NCBI GenBank assembly: GCA_032622095.1
Contig: CP136065.1
Span: 215,988,151 to 216,052,150, forward strand
Direction: 5' to 3'
Length of the DNA stretch: 64,000 nucleotides
DNA from: Siphonodentalium dalli
Taxonomy: Eukaryota > Mollusca > Scaphopoda > Gadilida > Siphonodentaliidae
Below the pieces are notes generated by a model. That model did no database searches and had not been told where the DNA came from. It saw nothing but the letters and a program-made list of their open reading frames with translations. Within the stretch, counting starts at the first letter, position 1. Each line of letters begins with the position of its first letter. Both the position numbers and the translations under genes were made by a program. This document shows positions 33,172 through 47,000 of this stretch, one piece after another.

Positions 33172-34643
33172 GGCCAAAACGAAGAATACCTGTGTTTAGG
33201 GTAACCCGCCCGCCCCTACTCAAAACCTGCCGCCAAATTCCATTTTATCGTTTTTCAAAAATTTCCTCCGACTTCATTTTATTTTTTTTATAATTAGGAA
33301 TTCGCGACTACGAAATTAGCTTAAACAAGTAAACAATTTCCTTGCAAATATCGTCAATTCTCGAACAACGGAAGTGCCGCCATTGTTGAATGTTGTTGTA
33401 GTTTATTCGTATTCCCTCGTCATTGTTCGGCAAACCTCGCCGAATTCTCGAAATCGGAAACCAGAAAACACGCGATACTTGTGCCGGAATATGTATTAAC
33501 TAGCAAATCGAAAGTAACCGGATATTTTGCCGATTGCACATGGCGATTGAATATGGCGGAAACACTTCTGTGTGCGGATATATCCTGCATTTTAGCCATT
33601 ACACTTCACAAATGCGTTCATATGAATCAGACTAGAAACATCATGGCGCCTGTCAACTATAGCACAGACATGTTGTCGTGCATGAACCGGTACCACACGG
33701 ATTCTGAACTGACAGAAAAGGACATAGTAATAAAATGTCAGATTAAAAATAATTCTGACACTTTTGAAATCGACCCAAAGCTCAAAATTCCTGGCATTAT
33801 TATAGTTTATCCACCTCTCACCGCATCCACCCTGAAAATTATAAGCCTGACGTAACATTACATGAGTCTGTGTGTACCCATGCAGTAGGAGTGGTATGTG
33901 CCTGGTAGAACTTAATTTTTTCCTAGTAGAACTATTTCTCATTAAATATTCATTAGTTCTACAGAAAACCGGACCCGATTAATCAACATCTTCTGTGTCG
34001 CAATGATCCGAATGCAACATCAGTCATAGAGTAATCAATGCACATATATTGTTCCTGGTGCTTACTTTGTTTTACATGTGTGAATGCCACCACCGCTTTG
34101 CATATTGATTATGTTATGTACGTCACGTTGGCGTTGCTGCATGTATGTGCCATTTCCAATGGAGGAACTCTTGTTAAATTCACCTTCTGAGTTGAATATT
34201 TCGCAAAATTTCTTAGTATTCGAGTCAGTGGATAAATAAAATATCATAAGTGTCTTGTGTGGGAAATTGAACAGTAATATGTCCACTCGTATGATTTGGC
34301 CTGTAATATCCGAGCTTCAGCGTGAACATAAACCGTTTAATTTTCAACACTAGACACTTATTCTATATATAATATCATTTAATATCTTGCTGTATACATG
34401 TCATTGAACTTCTGCAACACCATTAAACTGATTAAAGCTACCATGGCATTGATTAGTGTGACAATGACTTGCCCAAGCTATATACGAGTGACACTGGCAG
34501 ACGATTAGAAGGCACGAATACTTAAATATTATTCCCCGTGAAAAATAAAATGGAAAAAAATAAAATAAAATGAAGTACCGCCCGCCCGCCCCTGTTTTTT
34601 TTCCCTCAGGTTACCCTAAACTCAGGTATTCTTCCTTTTGGCC
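33172..34643. mobile_element. Element K: Harbinger-like with TAA TSD and an ORF
   Basis: The left end GGCCAAAACGAAGAATACCT and the right end (inverse GGCCAAAAGGAAGAATACCT) are near-identical, flanked by TAA (33169-33171 and 34644-34646). Subterminal GCCCGCCC blocks and TTTATTTT runs occur on both sides. TAA and GGCC ends point to PIF/Harbinger. The interior (about 33290-34530) carries a 125-codon ORF. Confidence 0.82.
33481..33855 (+). CDS. 124-residue ORF of unknown function inside element K
   Basis: It starts at a codon for Met or at an in-frame alternative: residues 25 and 56 are also Met. The stretch has better-than-random amino-acid composition, with a hydrophobic segment (LLCADISCILAITLHKCVHM) and a C-terminal beta-like part (ELTEKDIVIKCQIKNN, then PKLKIPGIIIVYPPLT). 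I see no DDE, Myb or other transposon domain and no family I know. GC content and CpG are higher than outside. It could be a captured exon, part of the element's own gene, or a chance ORF. Confidence 0.35.
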   Translation: MPEYVLTSKSKVTGYFADCTWRLNMAETLLCADISCILAITLHKCVHMNQTRNIMAPVNYSTDMLSCMNRYHTDSELTEKDIVIKCQIKNNSDTFEIDPKLKIPGIIIVYPPLTASTLKIISLT

Positions 34644-34675
34644 TAATACCGGTATCTCCTCCTCAAGATCTTGAC

Positions 34676-36115
34676 CACAGTTGTTGGCCATTATAGATCA
34701 ATATTAGCAATAGACTAAATACTAAGAGGAAAAGTTCGGAAACAACATGTTCGAAGTACCCTCCCACCTCCCCTTTTGCACACGAAATCTCATAAAAATG
34801 AATCCGCTTTGGACATGAATAACTACGTATGCAAAACTATCGAATATCGAAAAGCACACTTATACATGTACACTCCTTGACATGTTTATCCAGAATAACA
34901 ACTTTTATCAGCTGAATATAATCAAAAACACTATAAAATTTGGCTCGACACAACTTCATTAGCACGGAAATGTTAGGATCGATAACTATTTCGAACGGTC
35001 GCTCTAAAAGAAGTCCGGCGAAGACCGGCGGGTTAAAAATAAAAATAATGACAAATTGAGAGGATATTATGCCATTTAATCATATATACTATGTGAAGTT
35101 TTGATGCAAAAATAAGTGATTTTCAGGCCCATGGGACACAAAAACAAGATTTTACGGAGCATAGCCACATATGTTGTTTGGAAGAACACTGTTTCCTCAC
35201 AATTATATCAAAAAGGTTCAAACTTCTCTCCACTGATTTCCAAACAAATATTTTTCATGCAGATGACAAATTTTAGGTGCTAATAGGTCACGCTGGAAAT
35301 CGCTACTACACGATACTGGTAGGGTCAAGGTCACCTGAAACAATATTTTTCAAAACTCAAAGACATCCTCTACAAACCCACAAATTCATAACTAACCTTC
35401 TCTCAATAAATATGCCACAGTCTTGGTGTCAGAAAACACTGATACTCTATTCTAAGAAATTTACCCCTACCGATCATTTGAAACTGTGGTGTCACCAATG
35501 AGAGAAGACCGACAGCTTATACGCCAGGCACGCTCATGCATTAGTCACCGACTCGCCATTCAGCAATCCGCTATGAACGAGCCCGACGCTCCCCCATCAT
35601 AAATAATATAAAACCTAATTTAACTGAAACTTTCAAATGATTTATTGATCAATGTTATACACAACATAGTATATATGATTAAATGGCATTACATCCCCTC
35701 AATTTGTCCTTATTTTTATTTTTAACCCGTCGATATTCGCCGGACTTGCTGGACTTTGCCAGTCTTCACCGGACTTCTTTTAGAGCGACCGTTCAAAAGA
35801 GTTATCGATCCTAACATTTCCGTGCTAATGAAGTTGTGTCGATCCAAATATATCGTGTTTTTGATTATAATCAGCTGATAAAAGTTGTTATTCTGGATAA
35901 ACATGTCAAGGTCTCAAGGAGTGTATGGTAAGTGTGCTTTTCGATATTCGATAGTTTTGCATATGTAGTTATTCATGTCCAAAGCGGATTCGTTTTGGTG
36001 AGATTTCGAGTGCAAAAGGGGAGGTGGGAGGGTACTTCGAACATGTTGTTTCCGAACTTTTCCAATCAGTATTTAGTCTAGGGCTAATATTGATCTATAA
36101 TGGCCAACAACTGTG
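34676..36115. mobile_element. Element I: hAT-like foldback with about 430-bp arms
   Basis: The ends CACAGTTGTTGGCCATTATA and inverse are flanked by ATCTTGAC at 34668-34675 and 36116-36123, a perfect 8-bp duplication. The inverted arms run about 34676-35095 and 35650-36115 with few differences, so the strands could pair over more than 400 bases. The centre (about 35096-35650) contains a 74-residue frame (35277-35501) without recognised domain. Confidence 0.85.
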
Positions 36116-36240
36116 ATCTTGACATACGCATCTCGAAATCTCGACATATGCATATCAAGATCTTGATATCTAGAAGTAGAGATCTCAACATATTAATCTC
36201 CAGATCTTGGCATACGCTTCTCGAGATATATATCTCGACA
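36116..36240. repeat. Degenerate ATCTCGACATA-type minisatellite
   Basis: Loose repeats of ATCTCGACATATGCATATC and close variants. The same kind of sequence appears in the short gaps at 33141-33168 and 34647-34675, so elements K and I both landed within this minisatellite. Confidence 0.6.
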
Positions 36241-36650
36241 GCATATTAGGATTAGGGTCCTGACCCGTATCCTCCTGGTTAGGGTCAGTGTTATGGCTAT
36301 GATCTCGACCCGTCCTGTCCCATTTAGCATTAGGGTCAAGGGTAGGGTTAGTGTAACTAACACGCTCCACCCCATCAGTTCCCATGATATGAAACCCATC
36401 CTGTCTGTCACGGTTATGGTTTTGGTCCTGTCCTGACTCTTCTAGTCGTAGTTGAGTTGATCAGAGTCAGGGGTGCTTGGATATAATTATTGTCCGACAC
36501 ATTCATCCTGGTTGGGGTCAGGTTACAGTTATAGGGTTAGGGATAGGGTAACTTCCCGCCATGTCCTTTCACATCCTGTCTCGGTCAAGGTTACGGTTAG
36601 GATCCCGTCCCAATCTGTCATGTTCAAGTTAGTGTTAGGGTTATACAGCT
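36241..36650 (+). repeat. Degenerate TTAGGG-like repeat
   Basis: Many scattered copies of TTAGGG, TTAGGGTCA and TTATGG occur in one orientation, mixed with CTGTCC and CATCCTG phrases. It is not a clean telomeric array. It could be a decayed interstitial telomeric tract or an unrelated GT-rich minisatellite. Confidence 0.5.
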
Positions 36651-37379
36651 ATGCTCTAATTAATCGACCCCTTTAACAAGGTTATGGGCCAATAATGACT
36701 GGTCATACCGCCACTAGACCGCGGTCAAGTGGTAGCACTGCGAGCGTTTATTTGAGCGCTTGACAGGTGCCAGTTGATGAATTGTTTGTTATCTTTATGT
36801 GTTTCTTTCCTGTTTCGATCGATTCAAAGGTAACTTAGTATATGGTTAACCGTTACATTTATAATGAAGCGACATTTCGGATATGTTCGAATCGAGTGCT
36901 GACAATGCATATATATTTATATTGGCGAATTTCAGGGTATAAAGTATTTTTTTGAATGTCAGTTTTAGTATATAATTTGCAAGAGAAACTCATGATTTAT
37001 AACTCATGACAATTTATGCGAATACTATAGATGCATAATAAGATGTATGTATAAAACGGAACATATAGGCTACATGTGCCTCCATAGACAACATGATTAT
37101 TTTCAAGACAAACGGGGAATTTATGACTACAATTGTTTTTTGCAATAATGTCTTTTGTATTGGTGACCATTATATATCGCCAGAACACATGCACCCATGC
37201 ATTAACATCTACTAGTATAGTAAATACCAACCTGCTTCTCTGACATCTTTTCAATATTCAACTTCACAAATATAAATTCAGCTCTTAGAGACTTCCTGTT
37301 GTCTTTTGGAGGACGACTATCCCCTTAGAGGACGATTTCAGTTTATACAGTGTGAACTTTATAACATTGAAAAAACAAC
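36651..37379. other. Intergenic before VAMP7, nothing recognised
   Basis: AT-rich, with a CpG-bearing stretch near 36700-36760 (TACCGCCACTAGACCGCGGT). This could hold the VAMP7 5' non-coding exon or promoter, since the coding exon begins behind an acceptor. No core promoter motif is clear. Confidence 0.35.
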
Positions 37380-37690
37380 ACAGGTAATGCATTTTTCTGA
37401 ATTTAGTTGAAAAACATGGCCGATAGTGACCATCTTGGATTTGACATTTGAAAACATTGGCACAACATGCAGCCAACATTTCTTGGAGAAATTAAAAACC
37501 AATTTACAGGCATGTTCAGATGGGAGCTATCAAATTTGAACGACATTCAAACAAAAATATGGCTGCTGGCAACCATTTTGGATTTGACTCTTTGCATCCC
37601 AAAATACTTTAAATACTTTGGCATGCCCTACTGCCAACATTTTTCATGCAATTGATTCCATACTTCATATGGCTCTTCGGTCAGAGAGCT
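37380..37690 (-). repeat. Copy of the AAGATGGC-type diverged repeat
   Basis: On the minus strand this carries phrases related to the repeat in POLR1D's intron (11410-12010): CCAAGATGGTCACTATCGG, CATCTGAACATGCCTGTAAA, CCAAAATGGTTGCCAGCAGC. It has the same spacing of about 150 bases. Confidence 0.55.
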
Positions 37691-37857
37691 GGTATTACTT
37701 AAGCATTTAAACAATCTTCATTCCTTATCGCTCCATTGACTGTAATGTATGACATTATCCCTACTCCAAGACCAAGTTGAGCTACAGTGTCATTGACACT
37801 TTCATTTAAAATCATTGACACTTACATTGTTTTTGTTTTTATCCTTTCAGTGTCATC

Positions 37858-38003
37858 ATGCCAATTCTGTTTGGTGTTGTTTCAAGAGGATCAACAGTAT
37901 TAGCCAAGTATGCTAGTTGTGCTGGCAATTTCTCAGAGGTTACAGAACAAATTCTGGCCAAGATAAAACCGGAGAACTCCAAGCTTACTTATTCTCATGG
38001 AAC
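37858..38003 (+). CDS. VAMP7: VAMP7 coding exon 1
   Basis: An acceptor (TTTATCCTTTCAG at 37838-37850) lies seven bases before the ATG, so there is a non-coding exon upstream. It encodes 48 residues plus two bases, including NFSEVTEQILAKIKPENSKL, the start of the longin domain. Donor AAC|GTAAGT. Confidence 0.97.
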
Positions 38004-41000
38004 GTAAGTTCGTTCTGTATGAGATACAGTAATGCCCTAAGTAATCGACCCCTTAACCACAGCAGAATTATGGGTAACTTTTCAGGATTTAGTCGGAAAT
38101 ATGGCTTGTTGCCATTCATCGGAAAGCTCTCAGCGATTTAGTCGGAAATATGGCTTGTTGCCATTCATCGGAAAGCTCTCAGTGAGAGCTTTCCGATGAA
38201 TGGCAACAAGCCATATTTCCGACTAAATCCTGAAAAGTTACCCATAATTCTGCTGTGGTTAAGGGGTCGATTACTTAGGGCATTACTGTAGTAATTGAAA
38301 TTTTACACGATATCATTTTTTAAAAACATGTACATGTATGCATTGCTTCTGTTGTGATTCGAAAATAAGTATTGGGGGGGGGGGAATAACAGTATAAGTG
38401 GAATAATTTTTCAAAAAAATAATAATTGTTTCATAATTTATGTGTCAAAAATTGTTGATAACTAGCCTGTATTCGATTGGAATTAGTCGCAACTACTGCT
38501 ACTGTTATGAGCTTTGACATTGTCAAAGGATCTGGTATAACTGGATAAGACAAATAGCAACTGAACAATCTGACTAGCCTTGGACAGGGTGACAGCAACC
38601 TGACATCTGGACCATGATCTGGGTGACGTAGTGCTCAGTCGATAGGGTAGCACAGCAACTGTATCATGACACTGAATGGTTGAGTGCCATTGGAACTGAG
38701 ACATGTAATGTAGCCAGTCCTGGAAATTAGCCTAGGCAATAGGCAATGCCTAGGTAAAAGCAGAGGCAAAATAAGTTTGCCTGGGCAATTATATTTCCAA
38801 GGTCAAATAAGTTCATTGGTTTACTAAAATTTCATTGCGTCAATCAGAAATACAACCTCTTTAGCCAAAATAACTTCCTTTCGCTCTTTTTAACATACAT
38901 GTATATGATATTGTCCTATAATAACTTGGATCCAAGGCACTGAGGCATTAACTATAAGGACACTGTATGGGAGATCATGGTCTGGGGAATTGTTCATATA
39001 TGTTGAGTAAGAATAAGTAAGAATTTGAGTGAATCAGATTTAGGCATACAGTAGTATTGACTATGATCTATAATTTCTTTGATAACTAATCATAATAAAA
39101 TAGCATACCTGGGTTGTAAGGTTATTACTAGTATGGATTTTAAATGTTGTTGCAAAATTTCCTAGGAAAAATCAGTTTTTGCCTTGGCTGAATTCTCCCA
39201 CCTAGGCAAAAACATTTCCTAGCCATCTTTTCCTCAATTACCAGAGCTGTGTAGCAGTAGATACATGTAGATTGGCACCTCAACCGGTTAATTGACACTG
39301 CATGGCTGAATGGTGAAATGGAAGATAGTAGTGTCATCTTCTGTAATCTGACAGCCAAGATTCTGGGCTCTAATTCACTTCTGTCTGGCTGCTTATAAAC
39401 CATAATTCCCTTTAAAATCATGTTTTGTTACAATGACTGCCATATCTATAATGAGTATAACTTCTACATAATCTACCCAGTTATGAGACCATGTAATGCA
39501 TGCAATACACTCATTCAGCCAGAGTTGACCAGTCTATTATGAGCAGAGACCAATATAAAACACAACATGGTTTGTTTGCAATGATAGAATATTATTATTT
39601 TATGATGTTTTCTATGGACACATATACAGGCATCAAAGTTGGTATAATGAAGTATTCAGACAATTCCATTGCATGTATTGCTTTGAAATTGGATTGCACA
39701 CTAAGGTGTTCAGATGACATCGATTCATCCATTATGTTGTATCAGTTAACTTATATCGCATTTAAGTGTACGTCATGACTCATGACGTTTCTTGTTTTCA
39801 ATCGATAAAAAATGGCGGCTGTCTTCGAGGCGATGGAAAATCGACTTTTATTTATGTTAATGTTTTTGACTGGTTGACATTGTCATAGCATTTATTTATT
39901 ACAGATAGATTGATTTGAGATATTGCATTCATTCAATTATCGAACTAAAGCTACAATCATTAATCTGAAGTTTCATATTATAACGCAACGTATGCATCCA
40001 TGTGAACAGTTTAATGTACACACAACGAATTGTGTCGTCGCAACGGATTAGTCTGAACGCTGCTTTAGCTGAGATGGAATAGCCAACAATTACTTCAATC
40101 AATCCCTTCAATACATACACAGAACGACACGATGTGTAAATGGGTTTGTCGATACGGCACTCGTGCTGTCGCGGAAGGATAGAATGAGAGGCGCTTGCGC
40201 AAGTGCCTCAAGTTCTATCCTTCTGCGACAGCACGAGTGCCGTATCGACAAACCCATTTACACATCGTGTCGTTCTGTGTTTATTACACACTTCGCGTCC
40301 TAGACTCCGTGCATTAAAAATACAGTATTAGAATGTTTATTTAGGCTCATACAGGATGTGATTGTCATGGGTGGTGATTCTTTTATTTAAATAGTTCCAG
40401 TTTCATGGTTGAGGCGAATGTCATGTACGTCATTTTACGTCAACGGGATGCGTATGGAACATTCGTTCCATATGGATTTGTAAATATGGAACAGCAATAA
40501 CACTGTACTTCTAGGAACAAGCGTGTAATAAAATTAGTACTAACACCTGACTCTTCATTTTACAGTTATCTGTTCCATTACATTTGTGAAGACAAGATAA
40601 TCTACCTCTGTATAAGCGATGATGTAAGTAGTGTACATAATTTATCTGGCCGTCTGATGCTCGGTTTTCATTCCTTTATTTTGTAATCAATCTCCTCGTT
40701 CACCACAATCCTGCGTGTCCCTTAATGCCCTTATAACCAGTATTAAAAATAGTGAACATTAGTTCCATATGGTACACAATTGTTATGTCCACTACACACT
40801 TAAAGGGGTAGTGTACACTAAATCCGACCATTTATGGCACCATCTCCTTTGATACTCAACAAAAGTAGTGCATTTAGGGGTGTAACAATTAATCACAATA
40901 CTTTCTTTCTGAAGAATCGTATCATGATACGATTTAATAGATGTGTCCAAGCCTTGAAATAGGGTGTCTGTCATTTGCAGAATGAGGTCCCCAGAGGGCT

Positions 41001-44000
41001 AGCATCACCAAATTCACCCTCTGGGGACCTCATTCTGCAAATGACAGACACCCTATTTCAAGGCTTGTATGTGTCACTATGAGCATACTTCCACATTTTG
41101 TTGTTGACTACATGTACATGCATAGTTCCTTGATGGCTGTGTGGTAAATCTAGCATTCAATACTAGTGGCCAACTAAAGCTAAAGGAAAAATTCCATTGT
41201 TTCAGTGTGACCATATAAGCTCAGGCATGAAATGGTATGCTATTAGAACTGAGAGGTGGAATTATCATTATACCAAGCCACCAGTGTCGCTGTGGGTTAA
41301 AATTTTAATATTTTTTTACTGTCATATAATAATCTCATGATTTCAAGCGTATCGCAATATGTAGTGTATCGTAGCAGCAGTGTATCGTTACAGCCCTAGA
41401 TGCAATACACCTAGAATTTCAGAATTCTGGTTTTTGAATTTGTGGAATCAAATTTGATGAACTTTCCATTAATTTGAATTTGTTTGTATCGTGTCACTAT
41501 AAAAATGATTTTCACTAAGTACATAAACTGACTGCAAAATTTGTTAACATCTCAGTACATCAAAACTAGATATTATGTAATGTTTTAATCTTTTCAGGAT
41601 TTTGAAAGGTCCATTGCATTCTCATTCCTAAACGAAATCAAAAGGCGGTAAGTAAACTTTCACATCAGAGTAACTTGTCATTGAAATTCTCCTTAGATGA
41701 CAAAACTAGTCATTGTGTATAAAGGAATTCTTCAAGTTAATATCAGTAAGATATACATTGTATGTCATGTAGTTGTAAAATTCTGACAATAGTGCATGAT
41801 ATATAACTTCTCACAATCCAATGGAGCAACAAACACACTCGGACTTAGAATTCATCGCACATTGAATTATGGATAAAAATTAACAAGTTTTCTGTCAATA
41901 TAAATAGAAGTGGCATGGTTCAAAAGTTATATTTTAATAAAGAATCATTCAACTATTTTAACCCTTTCTATACTGAATGGATTCTTCAATTCAGTTATAA
42001 AAGTATATATTAGAATGGTCTTATTGATTTGGAGGGGTGTTCATGTAATAAAACTGACAGACAAAAAACTGATTATCTGAACATTTGTTAAGGGAACTTC
42101 TAGTCAATGAGTATTTAGCACAGAAAGGGTTAATATATAGGCTATTCAGATCACCCCAAAACTTTCAGTCAAATTTCATTCGATCTACAGTAATGCTCTA
42201 ATTAATCGACTCCTTAAACACAGCAGAATTATGGGTAACTTTTCAGGATTTAGTCGGAAATATGGCTTGTTGCCATTCACCGGAACGCTCTCGGGGAGAG
42301 CTTTCCGATGAATGGCAACAAGCCATATTTCCGACTAAATCCTGAAAAGTTACCCATAATTCTGCTGTGTTTAAGGAGTCGATTAATTAGAGCATTACTG
42401 TATATGACCGAACCTTCTCATTGTTCAAGAAGACATTATAACCTGATATCCATTTGCTTTCTGATTAGACTATATTAGGAGTATAGGAGTGCTTTTGAGC
42501 AAGCCTTGAAATAGTGTGTCTGTCATTTGCAGAATGAGGTCCCCAGATGGTGAATTTAGTGATGCTACCCCGCATAGCGGGCTAGCATCACCAAATTCAC
42601 CCTCTGGGAACCTCATTCTGCTGAGTTGTAAGCAGAATGAGGTCCCCAGAGGGTGAATTTCGTGATGCTAGCCCGCTATGCGGGGTAGCATCACTAAATT
42701 CACCCTCTGGGGACCTCATTCTGCAAATGACAGACACACTATTTCAAGGCTTGCTTTTGAGTGTCAGGCTTACTTGCCTAATCTCCAGTGATTTTCATTC
42801 CAGGTTTCTTAGTCAGTATGGTGTAAGAGCAAAAACAGCCCTACCTTATGCAATGAACAGTGAATTCTCAAGGGTGATGGCTTCACAAATGGTATGTTAC
42901 ATATAATTTTGGTCCAAGTTTAAATGGGTACTGTTGTGAATAAAACAAATCCCTTATTTTTAATTACATAACAAGAGTGTTTGTCTAAATATAAATGTGA
43001 TTAAAGCAAGTCGCTGGCTGTCTTTAGTTGTGCATAATACATTGACCGACTACAGAGGTTTGATTATAACGCCAATTGAAGATATATTATGGACTTGTTC
43101 GGGTGCGAGAAATTGATAAGTTAGTACTCAGGCACTATGCCAACAGGGATAATTCAGCATTCTACTAACATTGCTGAAAATTTCAAAGAAATTGACAATA
43201 CCACTCCATAGAAAACATTGTCTGAACTACACCCAATTGTAAATATTTACATCTCGATCAAGGGATGCAACTATCGGCGATAATCTAACATAAATGATTT
43301 CAACATCGAGAGTCATTGCATTTAATTAATATGTAAGAATGACTGTGTGTGTCGTCATTTTGGATTAATATTCACAACAAATAACTACTTTGAGCAAGAT
43401 TATTCTTAATTTCTATTTGATCACCCTACCAGAGTGCTTGACATTACTTTAAGACCTCTTGAATTTTAACAAGCCTTCGGCCGCTCAGAGCTAGCCTTCA
43501 TCCAAGCCTGTGTATATGGCGCCTGAATGAGATGCCAAGTGACGCTATCCCATATATATGAGGTCTAGCATCATCAAATTCACCATCTGGGGGACCACAT
43601 TCTGCGTAACCTCATCTGCTATGGGAGACATAGACTCAGATTGATGTGTCATCTGCCTATTTGGGAATATAGAGAAACTAAACAAAAATAGAAATAGAAG
43701 CTATGTGACAAAGTTTCTATAGAAATTTGATAGTAAAGAAACTTTCCAGAGATGAGGCCTAAGCAGAATGAGGTCCCCACAGGGTGAATTTAGTGATGCT
43801 AGCCCTCAATGCGGGATAGCGTCACTAAATTCACCCTCTGGGGACCTCATTATGAAAATGACAGGCACACTAGACATCATCAGGCTATAATAGATCTAAC
43901 AACAAGATGTTGTGAGAAGTATACTGCACGATGCCAATCGAAACAAGAAGAATTTTCGAAAAACTGGTTCCTTTTAGAAAAGGCTTTACATGTGTAACAT

Positions 44001-47000
44001 ATACCCACAAGTCAACAATAATCAACTTGAGTGTTCTGGAAATGATCTCTTCACCAAACTCGAAAACTCACTTAGTTATTCTAACCGGAAATACGATATC
44101 CCCGCCAACAACACAATGCCGTCTATGATTAGATGTCGTACCGATACGCCGTACACAGGAAGAAGGTTGAAATATTTAAAATCTGAACTAATATATTAAT
44201 TTGAACATATATTCCATTAATTCCAATTTACATGTCAGTCACTGGGAGTGCATGTGGTGTACGAAAGACGTGTAAATGAAGCGAGCGAGATGTGAGCGAA
44301 TTGGAAGAATGTCACTTGATTTATAATAATATGTACCTCTGTTTATGTTTACATTCCTTTATTGATGTATGTTTATTCCAATAAAAAAAAAAAAAAAGAA
44401 AAAAAAAAAGATGTTTACATGATCAGAAATGCACAACTTTTTTTCTTGAACACTGAAATACTATGTACATTGCTATCTTCGATAAATTTGTCCGAAAACT
44501 TTGTGAAGAAACAGTGGGAATCATCTTATATGTTAACCGTTCCATGACTGGAGCTTCCTGTAATGCATTCTCTTATATATGAGAGTCTCCCATATATTAG
44601 TAGGGAGGCTTGCATATATAAAGAATACATGGGCCTAACCATATTTACCTTGACCTTGTAAGCCAGTGCATTCTCTTATATATGTGAGGCTCCCTATGAG
44701 AGACTCACATACCCCGCTGGACAAAACAAGTGTCCAATGCCACCGCGGTGTACTTGCCGTTCGGCCGCGGTGTCACTTTGTGGAACCGCGGCTGAGCACC
44801 GCGGCCGAACGGCAAGTACACCGCGGCCGAACGGCAAGTATACCGCGGCCGAACGGCAAGTACACCGCGGCCGAACGGCAAGTACACCGGGGTTAGATTC
44901 CTGGTTTGTATCGTCTTTTTTTCTCGAGTTTAAAACATGTTTTATTAGTAGAAATATACGAAGGTTAGTATTTTTAATAATATGATCAAATGAGCATATT
45001 AAATAAAAGTGTTATATTATCGATCCATATATGTGGCAAATCCATTGCCAAGTAAAAATTAATTGCCAGAAACTGAAAATACGCGACATTTTACACTTTG
45101 CTCGATCTATAAGTCCACGGTATTTGCCACCAGAGGATGGACTGAATAAAGATTACACAAACAATGTGTGTTGAAAAACAAATTAGAATTGTGATGGGAC
45201 ACGTGTATAAGGTCAAAAGGAATAATGCACACGTTTCCCCGAACGGACACCCCGAATTAGGGGTGGGCGGTAAGCTTTTCAATTCATTTAATGTTTTCCG
45301 TTTTATTATGCATTAACAAGCTATTGAATATACACCATTTATTGTATTCTCTACCAACATTCCTAAATATAAGAATTTAGTCATCATATTCAAATAAAAA
45401 ATTTCATGTTGACAAGTTTTGAAAACCACTAGCCCTGATCAGAAAATGCAGATAATTCGGGGAAAACCTCGCGTGCACAAACAACCACGCGGTCAATACG
45501 TCATGCATGCGTTTATTACTGGTATAATTTATGTAGGAATCTGGATTTAAAAAATCAGACAGATATGACATATATTGACAAGTACAGTATCTCAACAAAC
45601 ATGCTTACTGTAATAGAGTTTCATAAATAAATAAACATTGGAATACACAGCGGCGCCGTATACGTACGCCAATAAAAAAAACGGAGAACCACGATTCTTT
45701 TGTTTTCGCAACGGCAGTACATTCTCAGATATTCCCGTTTTGTTGAAGCGATGCGCTCTGGTGCCGTGTTTCACAGAAAGCCGATTAATTTAGCACAATT
45801 CTAATGATCCCATGATCTCCCTCCCATATCCGATCTATTGCAAATTCACAAAAACGAACCACGTGGTCGCTTTTATTCAATGGATGTATAAACCATGCAT
45901 GCCTCATTAAATTTTTATTTTGTTATATATCCATTATAAAGTATTGTTTACGTATATTGCCACAAAAAATTGAGTGAAACCCTCGATTGGGAGGTTGATA
46001 ACCGCCGTTAATTTTGCGCACATCTGTACATCTCAAATGCCAGGTGCACGCGATTACGTCAGCATTATTCAGAAACTGGGCGCAAGGAATGTAGCAATGA
46101 CATTGTTTGCTACATCGTAACTGTTTGAGTTAACATGATTATGACATGTCACTTTCTCCTCGATATTCCCTTTCAAGTTTTATCAAAGTTCAATTGGCAT
46201 GCTGTCGCAGTTTTGTCTTTAAAGTAACCACGGTATTGAAAGGATTTGAATATTTAGGTTCATAAAATCTTCGCGGCAGAAAAATACCTGATCACGCACA
46301 AACGCTCTTTATTGTTCATTCTGAAGACAATTCTGGCACAGATTTTTATACATTCAATGGACGGCAGTGAATTCCAAAAGGAGGTCCACATGGGTGGATG
46401 TTGTCAGTATATAATTCAAACCAAATAATAGTTTAATTAATGTAAAAAAAAAAAAATTTAACAAGAGAAAACAACATCACAATAACAAATATTTCAACAT
46501 GGGCAAACAAACAGTTCAAAGTAGGATGCGACAATCCTTATTTTATAATCAGTCTTAAATGACAGCATAGTGATTCAATTCTCTCATGATGAGGCTGCCA
46601 CGTGTGCACGACATTCCAATGCTTATTTCTCAAAAAGACACGTGCTGCCAAATCTAGATGAAGTCTGTTGTCGGCAACATCACACTTCCGTGTCGCCTAA
46701 TAATTATCAGCGGGAGCCTTTTCTAATCAGGATGGATTATGACACCTTGATTTTATGACAGTTTACTGGTGGGACGTACGTTGACTACTGAAAAGATTAT
46801 CACACCTTGTCACCAGACAGATTAACCTTCAAACATATAATAGATCGTCTGACGGACGGTATTTAGACAATGGCCTCAATCAAGCCTCATTTATGGTGCC
46901 CTCTTTGTGTTTTTCAACATCATTCCAAGAACGGCAAGTGTCGAACGGCAAGTACACCGCGGCCGAACGGCAAGTACACCGCGGCCGAACGGCAACTACA

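Noticed and set aside
36185-36411. Two overlapping ORFs on the minus strand
   Set aside because: They come from the degenerate TTAGGG-like repeat, which is stop-poor on that strand.
44705-44985. Short R/T/P-rich ORFs on both strands
   Set aside because: They are readings of the left array of element T.
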